A stretch of DNA of 64,000 bases from Anastrepha obliqua. Taxonomy: Eukaryota; Arthropoda; Insecta; Diptera; Tephritidae. Below are positions 46,632 to 57,350 of the stretch, one piece after another; positions within the stretch are counted from its first letter, which is position 1; each line of letters opens with the position of its first letter. The stretch is taken from contig NC_072892.1 of the NCBI RefSeq assembly GCF_027943255.1, forward strand, positions 121,785,792-121,849,791. Direction: 5' to 3'. The translations under genes were made by a program, and so were the position numbers. Under the pieces are notes generated by a model. It searched no databases. It was not told the DNA's origin and saw only the letters and a list, made by a program, of their open reading frames with translations.

Positions 46632-46653
46632 TAGATAAGCTATCGCAGATGAT
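46632..46653 (+). promoter_or_regulatory. GATA motif cluster upstream of lipase 1
   Basis: AGATAAGC, then CTATCG and GATGATATT lie within about 25 bp, roughly 50 bp upstream of the TATA box. GATA factors drive midgut digestive genes in flies. Function is inferred. Confidence 0.4.
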
Positions 46654-46683
46654 ATTGAGTATGTAATCGGTGAGTTGTTTGTC

Positions 46684-46690
46684 TATATAA
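46684..46690 (+). promoter_or_regulatory. TATA box of lipase 1
   Basis: TATATAA lies 58 bp upstream of the ATG at 46742, predicting a start site near 46712 and a short leader. The preceding Not10 poly(A) signal is at 46546, so the intergenic space is very short. Confidence 0.6.
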
Positions 46691-46741
46691 AGCGTAATGC
46701 TTGACTAGTACAATTGCATTTATTGCGGTAAGCGCATTAAA

Positions 46742-48110
46742 ATGAATTTGAGTACTGTCATCGTTGTTTCTGGCCTTTTGCTGGCCACGGTAAGCATAAC
46801 ATCAACGCTAACATATGACGAAGAAAGGTTGGCTTTAAAACATTTTGTCACTTCTGTAAGTACGTGCAGTGCGGAAAATAGGTAGCAAAATGGTAAACAT
46901 TTTATCACAATTAATTTCTTAATTTCCACAGGATGAGCGCATTCGTTCACATGGCTATCCAGTCGAATCACACACCGTTGAGACGAGCGATGCTTACCTG
47001 TTGACACTCTTCCGCATTCCTTACTCCCACAAATTAAATAACCAAAATGCTTACCGCCCAGCTATTTTGTTGCAACATGGCTTATTCAGCAACTCTGATT
47101 GCTGGTTGAGCAGTGGACCCGATAACTCGCTCGGATATTTGCTTGCTGACGCCGGTTTCGATGTTTGGTTGGGAAATGCTCGTGGCAATATCTATTCACG
47201 CGGAAATTCGAATATAACTATAAATAACCCAAAATTTTGGAAGTTCAGTTGGCATGAAATTGGCATATACGATATAAGTGCTATGATTGATTATATTCGC
47301 GATAATACCGCTCAACAAGCCATACACTATGCCGGCCACTCGCAGGGCACCACAGTGTACCTGGCTCTCATGTCCACCAAGTCACAGTATAATGCCAAGA
47401 TTAAGACGGCACATCTATTGGCGCCATGTGCATTCTTGGCGAATGGTAGACATGTTATATTCCAACTTTCGCAGCTGATCGGCAACCCCGATGGGCTTTT
47501 ATACAGTGTCTTAGAGAACTCGGAGTTGATGCCTAGAAACGAGTACGTCAATCGCATCGCAGACACGCTGTGTGGTCAACAACCTCTTTTAGGCGAACAA
47601 TGCAAAGACGTTGTTTTTTGGTATGCCGCTGATGGGTATCGAAACACAAATCTGGTAGAAGCACATCAAGTTATGCATTTGCAAGTAATACAATAAACAA
47701 TTTTGTCATTTGTGTTTCAGACTGCTCTGCAAGTGCTACTTGGCAGCCATCCGGGTGGTTCGTCAAGTAACCAGGGTATTCACTATCTGCAGCTATATAA
47801 ATCACATAAATTCCGTCAATATGATTATGGCACCAAGAAGAATCAGCAGATTTACAATCAAGATACGCCACCAGACTATGATTTGAGCAAAATCACTGCG
47901 CGTACATATTCGTATTCGAGCGCCAACGATGGACTTTGCGCACCAAGTGATGTTGATACCATGGTGGAGAACATGCCTTATCTTGTTGAGGATTATCGCG
48001 TTCCCGATCAGACCTGGAATCACATGGACTTTATTGTAGGTAGACAAATGAAGGAAGTAATCCACGATCGTGTTCTGCAAACACTTAAGGCTTTTGAAAC
48101 ATTTTTGTGA
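46742..48110 (+). CDS. secreted acid lipase 1
   Basis: An alpha/beta-hydrolase of the gastric/lysosomal acid lipase family (Drosophila Lip3/magro type), probably digesting dietary triacylglycerol or steryl ester in the midgut. Three exons, 46742-46855, 46932-47654 and 47721-48110, give 408 aa, about the usual length. Residues 1-20 (LSTVIVVSGLLLATVSI) look like a signal peptide. HGYPVESH and LLQHGLF (oxyanion loop) precede the nucleophile elbow YAGHSQGTTVY, whose Ser is catalytic. ANDGLCAPSDV holds the likely Asp and TWNHMDFIV the likely His. The start is the first ATG after the TATA box; a second possible donor at 46790 would cut the signal exon short and is less likely. It is paralogous to the gene at 55151. 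Confidence 0.93.
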
Positions 48111-48295
48111 TTTAAAGGCAATTTAAAATATTGAACATTGAATTAAAATGAAAATGGAATGTTTATTTTAGGAATAATTGCTAATTTGGTCGAAAGTGGA
48201 AGTAACACTGATTCCGTTTTTAGTCTTAATTCTTGAAACATTGAATATTTCTACAGAAATTCATCAGGTACTTTACCTCGGAATATATATGTATA

Positions 48296-48450
48296 TATAT
48301 GGCCGAGCTCCACCTTCTAATTGCGGCGTGCGTTGGTGTTGGTCCACAAATGGAGCGACCTACAGCTCTAAGCTGGCTCCGAATGGCAAATGGTGTTTTT
48401 TTGAAGAGCCTTTTCATGGCAGAAATACACTCGCCTGCCTTTACCTCGTT
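48296..48450 (-). mobile_element. SINE fragment
   Basis: GGCCGAGCTCCACCTTCTAA, then GCGGCGTGCG, CCACAAATGGAGCGACCTAC and GGCAGAAATACACTCGCC: the body of the SINE family with head missing, 200 bp downstream of lipase 1. Confidence 0.75.
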
Positions 48451-48847
48451 AGGAGGAATACGTCACTTAAGGGGACTCGGTGGTCTAGAAATTTCCAAAT
48501 ATCGATTTTTTGTTTTTTCGATATTTCAAAAGTATATACTGTGAAATTTTCATGTGGAAGTTTCCAATATTATAGCTTCTACAACCCATTAACTAGGTAG
48601 AGAGCGGTCCGCGCGCTACTGTACTTCCAGCTTTAAACTTATTTATCTCGAAACAACTTTTTTCGGGCGGGTGTTATCAAAAAAAAAAAAAAAAAATACC
48701 AGTCTAACGGTTAGACGCGATAGAAGTGAAACCTTCCGTAAAACAAACTGAGAGAGAATAAGACGAAAGCAGCATTAGGAGCGGGATAATTATAGGTTCA
48801 TTATAATATTGCTATAAAGTTCATATTTTATTTTCTTCATTTTATTA

Positions 48848-49390
48848 TTATTCATCCTCAATGTTTTCAATTTCAACAAATGATACGAGTGGCTTATGAT
48901 AGCTAAAATATGATACAAATGCTTTGGTTTCGATGTTGTCAACATATCTTTGAAATACCGCATCAATTGTTGTTTTTGATCGTGTTGTTGATTCAGTGCG
49001 ATTGTTACACATTTTTAAATTGAATATTGTATTGAGAACGTCAATTAAAGGAACCGCTGTGTTCAATGCAAAATTTACGTTAAAATCGCCACCTAAAATC
49101 ATTGGAACTTTATCGTAATCTTTTCCAAGTATCCGCGATACTTCTGGTGTATACTTTATTAAATTTTCGTGAATGAATTCCGTGATGCTTTTTATTGATT
49201 GATTCGGTGAAATATAAATTGCCACAATTAAAACTGTTTTTCCATTGCTCAATCTGGTTTCGCATGCACATATTTCTCCCACTTTAGAGAGCTGAACAGA
49301 CAGTGATTCTAGTTGCTGTGCATTCAGATCTATCTGTGGAGTTACAATACGAGCACCGTCATTTTGATTGTGGTATATTGCAACACCGCC
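48848..49390 (-). pseudogene. endonuclease (EEP) domain, Helentron-like
   Basis: An open minus-strand frame of about 178 codons reads GGVAIYHNQND, ICACETRLSNGKTVLIVAIY, ISPNQSIKSI, MILGGDFNVNFALN (the GDFN active-site motif), STTRSKTTIDAVF and ISYFSYHKPL-like ending (FVSYFSYHKP). This is an exonuclease-endonuclease-phosphatase fold as found in non-LTR ORF2 and at the end of Helentron replicases. The SYFSYH ending and lack of an RT after it suggest a Helentron, as inference. It is 5'-truncated and stands alone, so probably not functional. Confidence 0.65.
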
Positions 49391-49494
49391 TGCAATTGCG
49401 GTAAATATTTAAAAATGAAAATATTTACGAATATAAAAATACGGACGCAATACAGCACACGCGGTTGCTATTATGAGCGTCGCAACGCGTATAT

Positions 49495-49800
49495 TACACA
49501 GACGTACTAACATACACACAACCATTCGTAGGACGCTTGGTCTAAGCAAGTATTAGGTAGTGTAGTATAGGTATACCTAATGCCTTCTCGCTCACCGTGG
49601 CTCCGTAATTCGCAGGCGCGCAGACATATGTACTAGCATACATACAAACATACATACGTATGACGCTTGAACTTAACACCAAAGCAAGTAATAAGCAGTG
49701 TAGTATACATACTACAATACTCACTATACTAGCGTGGCTCAGCAGTACGCAGCCACACACATATACGTATATCAACATATAACGCTTCGTAGTGTCGCTT
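49495..49800. repeat. degenerate tandem repeats beside the EEP fragment
   Basis: Units of about 120-130 bp each contain ACATACACACA / ACATACATACG, GACGCTTG, AGCAAGTA, GTGTAGTATA and CGTGGCTC. Two full and one partial unit can be followed. Helentron-type elements often carry tandem repeats next to their ends. Confidence 0.5.
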
Positions 49801-50129
49801 TTTCGTTTCATCGCGTCTCAAATCACTCCCAACGATTCTAAAGAAGTTTTCACTTCAAAAAAACTATTCAACCGAATCGTCTGAAATTTTAATATGTTGT
49901 TCACAACATCAATGACTATCGCCCGTACTAGAATCATATTATTATTCCAATTATTTCATATTTTTTTGATTAAAAAATTAGAAAAAATTCGATTTTTAGA
50001 GTGTTAAATTCAAAACCGCGCGATTTTGTCAAATTTTTTGAGGTTCTGGTTCTACCCGGGATTACAGCTCCTTCGTTTTCAATTCGATACCAATTTTTGT
50101 TATGGTCCTGTCCAAAACGTCTATCGAAA

Positions 50130-50450
50130 CACACCATGTTGTTGTTGCTGTAGCAGCTTACTAAGCGATGAAATCACTGGTCATCTTCGACTAACTCATC
50201 TAACGCTAGGCTAGGAAACGTACTGTACGTTTGATGGCGCATGTGAAAAGGTGATTAGTGTCGTGCGGGGCGCCTTCACATGTGGGACATATGTTTAGTA
50301 TGTCGGGGTCGATTCTGGATAAGTAGGGTTTTAACCTGCTACACTATCCAGATCGCTATAGGGCCAAAATTACGCGGGTCTCTCGGGGTAGCTGAAGCTC
50401 TTCATTTGCAATATGTGGTGGTTGCACTCCGAGGACGGCGTTCAGAGGTT
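50130..50450 (-). pseudogene. jockey-like ORF2 end with (CAA)n tail
   Basis: The minus strand from 50450: VQPPHIANEELQL, then LPRETRVILAL, NRPRHTK-type remnant of DPDIPNICPTC and the knuckle H-LF-C region in shifted frames. It ends at 50133 in TTGTTGTTGCTGTAGCAG, i.e. a (CAA)n tail on the minus strand. It continues directly from the block at 50440-50780. Confidence 0.6.
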
Positions 50451-50780
50451 AGGAGTTTAGGAAGATGGTAAGTATCTCCCGATAAATGTCATTCAGCATC
50501 TGTCTATATACAGTGCGGTCCAGTAGTTGTAAGTTCGTTTTGTCCTTGAAATCGTCAGAATAGTTGAAGAAATGCCTCTTGACGTGCTTGGGAGACGGCT
50601 TAGGTTCTAGCAAGTGTCTGCAAAGGTGAAACCTTTGGCTCTTTTCAGGGCTGGCATCGAAATGCACCATTATTGAATCTAATAGTTTTTGTTGTTGTAG
50701 CAGTTCACTAGGCTCTGCCAGTGCGGTGTAGTCACCGATCGTCACAGTGTAGTAACTCATCGAACGGTAGACCCAGGAAA
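50440..50780 (-). pseudogene. jockey-like ORF2 fragment with a second tail
   Basis: Open minus-strand frame 50760-50449: HLLEPKPSPKHVKRHFFNYS, LQLLDRTVYRQMLNDIYREI. It is the counterpart of 6085-6360 and 19190-19430. Upstream of it (50690-50840) a TTGTTGTTGTAGCAGTTCAC block with CGTAGTCACCG-like text begins, which recurs at 54163-54320; it is the 3' end of another truncated insertion. Confidence 0.6.
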
Positions 50781-51269
50781 CGTGTTATTTCCATGGGTTG
50801 GGTGCAGAGGGCGAGGGGTATTAGGTGAGTTTGGATCTGGTCTTATTGTGTGATGCCCATAGACAGAGTTTATTAACTTAACAGTTAGTTCATTCCCGTA
50901 AATATCGCGATATGTATTTATACAGCTCAAGCTTATTTTGTTTCACTTAAAAATTAAATACTCCAATTGGCACACTGCACCTTGACTTAATTTCGCATTC
51001 CAGTGGCAAACATTTCCGATTGAAAGGACGTCGACACAAGAGAATCTGAAGTTTTTCTCTAGATGCCAACCAGCACAATTGCTTAAGAAAGCCAGCTCAA
51101 GTAATTTTTGGCCAAATGTAAAAGGGTCTCTTGTTCTCACCATTGTTCTCTTTTAGGCAAAATGATAGCGTAATTTATTTTAATGTAGACTCTAGACATT
51201 TATGAAGTCAATGGTGAATAAGCTAATATTCTTCAAAATATTTCTCCAAGCATATGATCGTATTATTGG

Positions 51270-51420
51270 CGGTCGCCGTAGCCGAATTGTTGGTGCGTGA
51301 CTACCATTCGGGAGAGCGTGAATCACTAAAATGAAGAAAAAAGCTTCATAATAGCGGTCGCTCTTCGGCAGGCAATGGCAATCCTTCGAGTGAATTTCTG
51401 CGTGCCAATTTTTTATTTAT
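51270..51420 (+). mobile_element. SINE copy with internal deletion
   Basis: Head GCCGTAGCCGAATTGTTGG and GTGACTACCATTCGG are kept. The body runs to GAATTTCTGC and jumps directly to GCGTGCCAATT, the last bases of the family, so about 150 bp are missing. Confidence 0.8.
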
Positions 51421-51829
51421 TCTATTATACAAATAGCTGCAAACGGTAAACTATGTTACATACAAATAAAGGGAAAATAGTTTTTCTCTAAATCACTTCA
51501 GGAAACGTTTTTTTTTACTCCAAATTTATTACAGTCTGAGCGTTTGCTTACATTAAAGTTAGAATTTCGAAGTGGTCGTCGGAGAGAGCAGGGCGTCGTG
51601 AGGCATATAATAGCTGAAAATCGGATGGATGAAAAGAAGTGTATCAACTGGCGTCGAGGAGTTCAACGGTGTATGCGCCTTTCTAGCAGTGGCAATTCCT
51701 TCAATTTAAGTTCAATTAAGTTATTAAAAAAAGGTTCGGTAAGGTACACCTAGACCTTTCGTTCAGTGGATAAAACATCTATGGTTGGCTCTTAAATATA
51801 TGACAATGAAATAATACATACATATTCGG

Positions 51830-52145
51830 CCGCCGTAGCCGAATGGATTGGTGCGTGACTACCATTCGGAATTCACAGAGAGAACGTAGGTTCGAATCTC
51901 GGTGAAACACCAAAATTAAGAAAAACATTTTTCTAATAGCGGTCGCCCCTCGGCAGGCAATGGCAAACCTCCAAGTGTATTTCTGCCATGAAAAAGCTCC
52001 TCATAAAAAATATCTGCCGTTCGGAATCGGCTTAAAACTGTAGGCCCCTCCATTTGTGGAACAACATCAAGACGCACGCCACTAATAGGAGGAGGAGCTC
52101 GGCCAAACACCCAAAAAGGGTGTACGCGCCAATTATACATATATA
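51830..52145 (+). mobile_element. tRNA-derived SINE, best reference copy
   Basis: A head (A box TAGCCGAATGGATTGGTGCG at 51837, B box GGTTCGAATCTC at 51889) makes it RNA polymerase III-like. The body includes CTCGGCAGGCAATGGCAAAC, CTCCAAGTGTATTTCTGCC, AAAGCTCCTCATAAAAAATA, TCTGCCGTTCGG and GGAGCTCGGCCAAACACCC. The 3' end is GTACGCGCCAATTATACATA, running into an (AT)n tract. No long poly(A). Confidence 0.92.
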
Positions 52146-52152
52146 TAGGTAT

Positions 52153-52188
<36 letters not shown>

Positions 52189-52192
52189 CCTA
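52140..52192. repeat. (AT)n tract after the SINE
   Basis: Alternating TA/AT with a few GG interruptions, continuing the SINE tail. AT-rich repeats also end the copies near 13390 and 62530, so the tail probably expanded from the element. Confidence 0.8.
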
Positions 52193-52399
52193 TTGAAATT
52201 CGACCCTATGCTATGACTAGGAGAAGTAATATGTGCAGAGAGATGTTGTTTTTTATAGTTCTTCTTAAAAATATTCTCTAAAAGTATATATTAAAAAAAG
52301 GTACATAAAAAGAGATTGTCTGTAAAGTCGGTTTACTGAAGATAGTTTAACGTGACAACGTCATAAGAAAATACTGATGGAATGGTTGCAATTTGCAAA

Positions 52400-52700
52400 A
52401 CCAAATTTTAATTTTTTTGTTTGATAGATATTTTGTATGGATATAGAGAAGGAGGTAAATGGAATAGGTCAAGTTACATTTACACCAACGTTAAAAATGA
52501 CGAAACATTTATCAAATTCATGAAAGATATGTTCAATTTCGATTGTGCATCAGACGTTAATAAGTCAACAACACTAAGAGGCAACCTCATCGATTTGCCT
52601 TTTTCAAGACACTTTACACTCGAAACACTCCCTTTCATTTCCTACTTTTCCTATCATCGTCCTATTCTCAACAGAGAAATGGTTCATTACCATGCACACA
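52400..52700 (+). pseudogene. second endonuclease (EEP) fragment
   Basis: The frame includes FIKFMKDMFNFDCASDVNKS, TTLRGNLIDLPFSRHF, TLETLPFISYFSYHRPIL. The end is the same SYFSYHRP motif as in the fragment at 48848, but the sequence is otherwise diverged and on the other strand. The N-terminal GDFN part is not seen. AT-rich and microsatellite-like DNA lies on both sides. Confidence 0.6.
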
Positions 52701-53625
52701 GGAAGAAGGCATATGCAAATACAAATATTATATGTGAATTTATATACCCATGCGCATATACATACATATATATGCTCACTCAAGTAAGAGCGAGCCCGAT
52801 GTCGTACGTTGCCGAACGCGGAGGCCGATTGTGCTCTTTGTCGTTCGTTCCGCGCTTTCGCTTGCAGTTCAAGTAAGGTAACGACGCATGAGCAAGATAA
52901 TGACACATTTTTTCGTGCGCGCAGCCGGCTAAATCGAATGATAACACGTTATCACGTCAAAAAAGAATATGAAAATAGAAGCAGCGTATTTTTTGACTCC
53001 CACAGATATTTTTTTAGTTTTCAAAGCTGTATAAAGTGTGGATTTTTAGCGGAACCATATTTTTGTCTCCGCTGGCAGCATGACATTCGACAGCATTGAA
53101 GAAAGCGGTTTTAATTCATCAGTCAACAAATTTTTTAATACAATTTGCTCGAGGAATCGGAAATTGAATTGGAAGCAACAAATTTTTGTATATATTTCCA
53201 ATTTCGTTAAACAGAGTTCCAAAAAATGTATTGCATTCTCAATTCTTTCCAAAGTATTTGGGGAAAAAATTGTATTACTAGCACATGATTAATTCCACTT
53301 AAAAAATACAATTTCTTATATTGGAATTGAAAAAAAAAAAGGAATTAAAGATGTAATCAACTGCTTTGCCTTCCAATAGGAATCATTACGATCCAGCTCT
53401 GGTTGTAGACTCTGTATACCAAATTGCTCAGAACGATGAGAGAAGTCGATTTAATTCTGTCTGCCCACCCGTGAGCACGATAACTAGAGCAAAAAATTAC
53501 TCGTATTTAAGGGATTGAAAGTGGGTTAAATCGGTCTATAACCACACGCACCTCCATATAACGGTAATTTTGAAGCCAGAAAATAAAAAAAAAACGTTGT
53601 ATAACTGTTATAAACAAAGCAAAAT

Positions 53626-53760
53626 TACTCACATTCATGCAAATGATGAACCCAAAAAAGAAAATACGACGCAATTAAAATTTTAGCAAATGGGCGGCGG
53701 TACATCCACTTTGGAGTTGATGCGTGCGTCTCTATAACGGCTTAATAAAACTCGTCGAAA
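53626..53760. repeat. unassigned repeat, copy 1
   Basis: GCAAAATTAC, CAAATGA, CGACG, AAATGGGCGGCGGTACA and GTGCGTCTCT recur in the same order at 60229-60360. No end structure or protein is identified. An ORF on the minus strand here has no recognised homology. Confidence 0.45.
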
Positions 53761-54162
53761 CTTGGTGCACGCTTTGCTCGCCACCCCATTTAGATCCGGC
53801 ATAAATGATAAATGATTCGATAAACGCACTCCTCGTGATGCTGATCTTTTTTTTTGCGATTTTTCATCATAATTCCATCTGGATTTGATCAGTGAAGCAC
53901 CAAATGCCATCTTTTCGTTCAATAATTATTTCTTAATTCGCATGTGGCAGTTGTCAAAAACTCCTGCTGTGCCATAAACTGAAAAAATGCTGCTAAAATC
54001 AAAATAGGTGGTCTTAATGTGACATCCAAAAACTATTTAGATCTCAATAAAACTTGGTGCATATAATAAATTTTTTTTCATACGGAAATGAAACGGGGAT
54101 CCAAGTAAAAGTTGAATTTTTAAACAATTTGCAATAATTCAATTTGAAAAAAATATATATAG

Positions 54163-54320
54163 TGTTGTTGTTTTTGCAGCAGTTCAACAAGTTTTGCCAG
54201 CACAGCGTAGTCACCGGCCGTCACCGTTTATCTCATCTAACAGTAGACCCAGGAAACACGATGTTTCTACGGGTTGGGTCCAAAGAGAGAGGGGCGTTAG
54301 ATGAGTGAGTTTAAAGGCGC
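54163..54320 (-). repeat. (CAA)n-tailed non-LTR 3' end
   Basis: TTGTTGTTTTTGCAGCAGTT, CGTAGTCACCGGCCGTCACC and GTAGACCCAGGAAACACG match 50690-50840. It is a 3'-terminal piece in minus orientation. Confidence 0.55.
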
Positions 54321-55000
54321 ATGTCGTAGCCCTTGTGTGGGACTATTATGCAGCAAAAAGTAGAACGAAATATATCTTGAAGTTACAAGAAAAAACCGGT
54401 TCTTTTCTTCTGACACATACTCTATAATCAAGGAGCACCCTTGACTTTTGCACCACAAAAATTCGGCGTCTAATATTGAATTTGTTTTCGTCACCTTTGG
54501 AACAAAAATTAAATTCTTCTCGATTTGAGTGCTATATAGAATTTCTTGGATATCTAATGCAGTGGTATTGACAAATTTAACGTCTAAGATGGATCATCGT
54601 ATTGGAGAACAGTTGAACAATATTCTTAAGTGATACGTTTGTATTTGTAGAACTTCGAGTGCTTAATTTATCTTTATTACATTTTTAAGGTTATTGCTTT
54701 TTTGGACTTTGAATTCTTTTGGACCCACTTTTGCGAGGTTGCGGGTGCTTGTTTGAGCACTACAACTCAACTCTTTGAGTTGGTTTTGGCCAGCGTATAT
54801 GTATGTACATACTTACCTACATATGTAGGCCAAAAGTGCAATATGTAGAATTTCCATCACGTGAATGTGTGCGCTGGCTATAATCTTAATAATTGCGGAT
54901 TTATGACTATCTGATAATCAATGTATCAAAACAATGTGGGGGGTATTTTTACAATCGTTTGCGTCAGCTACGTGAGGTATAATCTTTGCAAAATATTTCG

Positions 55001-55017
55001 CTTATCCTCACTTATCC
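55001..55017 (-). promoter_or_regulatory. tandem GATAAG sites upstream of lipase 2
   Basis: CTTATCCTCACTTATCC contains two GATAAG motifs on the minus strand, about 10 bp apart, 135-150 bp upstream of the ATG at 55151. This parallels the GATA cluster of lipase 1. Confidence 0.4.
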
Positions 55018-55150
55018 TTTGCAATAAGATTAGACGTTCTTGAGTTACGTCAATGCCACTTGTATTAATAATCTGCAGTTTATTTTCAGCGCTAATTTAT
55101 TTCACAACCAACGTTTACCGAATTAGTCGCATTTTTCACAAATAGTGGTA

Positions 55151-57350
55151 ATGTTGCAGTCAACGTTCGTTTTAAGTGTGTCGATCGCGCTTTGCAGCGC
55201 TTTGGATTTGCATCACGTAGATTCCTACATTGATATACCTTTTAAGCCTATCAAAACATCGGTCAGTTTAATATATCACTTTAGTTCAGTTATTATAGCA
55301 ATCTCAATATGTGTCAAAAGTGGTATTTTTTTTTTTTTATATCTCCCTTTATTTATTACAGTCTGTTATATATTAACAATATGTAATTTTTTTACAATTA
55401 GGGTCTATTAAGTTCTTTTACCAATGTAAGAAGAATCTGTTATTATTATTATTGTTTTTTGTGATTACACTGTAAATCTTATAGTTAGATCAGTCGGTGT
55501 GAGTCGCTTTAATCTTCGTTTGGTATTTTCTGCCGGTGCTATTTTACGCATTTCTTCGTTTTGGTGGACTGACAGTCGCTGTATATGCTTAGTGCTACAT
55601 TTTGTGATCGTTTCTTGGATAGTATCTACATTTAATTCACGATGTATGGCTTCATTGGGAATAAACCAACCAGCATTTGTTATATGTCGTAATATTTTGG
55701 ATTGTGTTCGCTGTATGAGCTGAATATTTGTGTTTTTAGCCGTTCCCCATATTTCTATTCCGTATTTCCAGATAGGAGTATTAATTGTTTTGTATATAGT
55801 CACCTTATTATACAATGATAGTTTTGATGCTCGTCCTATTAGCCAACTTAATTGCCGGTACTTATTCTTGATTTGATTTCTTTTGTTAATGATATGCTGC
55901 TTCCATGTTAGTTTTTCGTCAATAGTTATTCCAAGATATTTTGCTGCTGGGCAGATTTTTATTTTTTTTTTTAAGGTTAGATTATATTTTGATGTCTTTT
56001 TGTTTGTATATATAACTTGTATAGTTTTGTCTTTATTAACTTCTATACCCCATTCGTCAAACCAATTTACTGTATTGTTTATTAATTTTTGAAGTGTAAA
56101 GGTCGCCAGTTTTTCGTGGTATAATCAATCCTTTTTTTAGGCCGACCGCATTCGTGAGCATGGCTATCCCGCTGAGTCGCATTATGTGTCGACTAGCGAT
56201 GGCTACATACTCAACCTCTTTCGCATACCCCATTCGCCACATCTGCGTACTCAGAATGCAAGTAAACCTGTCGTCTTCATACAACACGGACTCTTCGGCT
56301 GTTCCGATTGCTTCTTGCTTAACGGTCCAGATAATGCCATCGCCTACAATTTCGCCGATGCTGGTTTCGATGTTTGGCTAGGTAATGCGCGCGGCAACAT
56401 TTATTCACGCAATCACTCAGCGCTGTCAACCCAACATCCGAACTTTTGGAAGTTCAGTTGGCACGAGATCGGCACCATCGATATGCCCGAATCGATCGAT
56501 TATGTGCTCGAACGGACGGGTGAAAGTGCTTTACATTATGTTGGACATTCACAAGGTGGCACAGTCTATTTTGTTATGCTCTCATCGCGTCCGGAATACA
56601 ATGTAAAGATAAAAACTGGACACACCTTGGCACCTGCCGTATTTATGGGTAATGCAACAGATGGCATCGTGGAAGGTCTCGCACCATATGTGGGCACTCC
56701 TGGTCCAGGTACAAATCTGTTAGATAATCAACCGTTTTTACCGTATAATACCTATGTGCAACGTTTGTTAAATGCTGCCTGTGGTGGCAAACCGGCTTAT
56801 CCGAAATATTGTCAAACACTCTTTTTAATGTGGGCTGGGAATGAGCAGTCAAATATCAATGCGGTAAGCACACTATATTTCAACAGCAAGATTCACGTCA
56901 AAATAAAATTACTTTCTGCTGCAGACGCTGCTGCCTCTATTGGCGGAAACGCATCCGGCTGGCATTTCTACTAACCAAGCTATTCATTTTATTCAACTCA
57001 AAGTATCGAACAAATTCCGTCAATATGACTTCGGTACCAAAAATAATCGAAAGCAATATAACCAAACCGAACCGCCAGAGTATCCCTTGGAGAAGATCAC
57101 CGCCAATACATACATATACTGAGGCTTGAGTGATAGTTCTGTCAAAGTGAATGATATGAAGCGTCTACCTCCTTATCTTTCCAATTTGCGACTATTCTAC
57201 GAAATGCCTGACCCAAAATGGGGGCATTTGGATTTTATTTTCGCTCAACAGGTAAAGGCGGAAATCAATGATCCTTTGATACAGTATTGCAAAGATTATG
57301 AACAAAATTTACAACAGTTATCATTTGACGACTATAAAAGGTTGCATTAA
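55151..57350 (+). pseudogene. acid lipase 2, interrupted by an in-frame TGA
   Basis: Paralogue of lipase 1 with the same three-exon plan: 55151-55261, 56141-56863 and 56925-57350; exon 2 has the identical length of 723 bp. It keeps a signal peptide (LQSTFVLSVSIALCSA), IQHGLFG, the elbow HYVGHSQGGTVYF, and a His in WGHLDFIF; the likely Asp would be in GLSDSSV. A TGA at 57120-57122, just before that Asp, stops translation at 343 aa, leaving the Asp and His uncoded; the frame stays open for 75 codons afterwards. So it is a recent pseudogene, a strain allele, a sequencing error or, less likely, a readthrough case. The promoter side holds GATA sites, and AATAAA lies at 57419. Intron 1 contains a retrotransposon fragment. 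Splice sites are intact. Confidence 0.88.
55441..56135 (-). mobile_element. non-LTR RT 3' fragment in lipase 2 intron 1
   Basis: The minus strand carries a largely open frame: WFDEWGIEVNKDKTIQVIYT, CPAAKYLGITIDEKLTWKQH, KYGIEIWGTAKNT, IQRTQSKILRHITNAGWF, RELNVDTIQETITKCS. This is the last part of a jockey/I-group reverse transcriptase ORF. After the stop it ends in AATAATAATAATAA, a TAA-repeat tail like that of the I element. One frameshift near 56090. Low decay suggests a fairly young 5'-truncated insertion. Confidence 0.78.

Noticed and set aside
46742..46800. Alternative exon 1 end at 46790 (ACG then GTAAGC)
   Set aside because: Would remove residues after the signal peptide; the donor at 46856 (GTAAGT) is stronger and keeps the frame to DERIRSHGYP.
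51837..51901. tRNA-like gene with A and B boxes
   Set aside because: It recurs as the head of a dispersed 300 bp element and cannot form a proper cloverleaf by eye; it is the SINE head, not a tRNA gene.
52140..52192. TATA promoter region
   Set aside because: It is an (AT)n microsatellite at a SINE tail with no gene placed to use it.
53683..53922. 79-codon ORF on the minus strand as a gene
   Set aside because: Overlaps a diverged dispersed repeat, no recognisable domain, no start context.
57120..57122. Selenocysteine codon in lipase 2
   Set aside because: Acid lipases have no Sec at this site and no SECIS-like stem was seen downstream.
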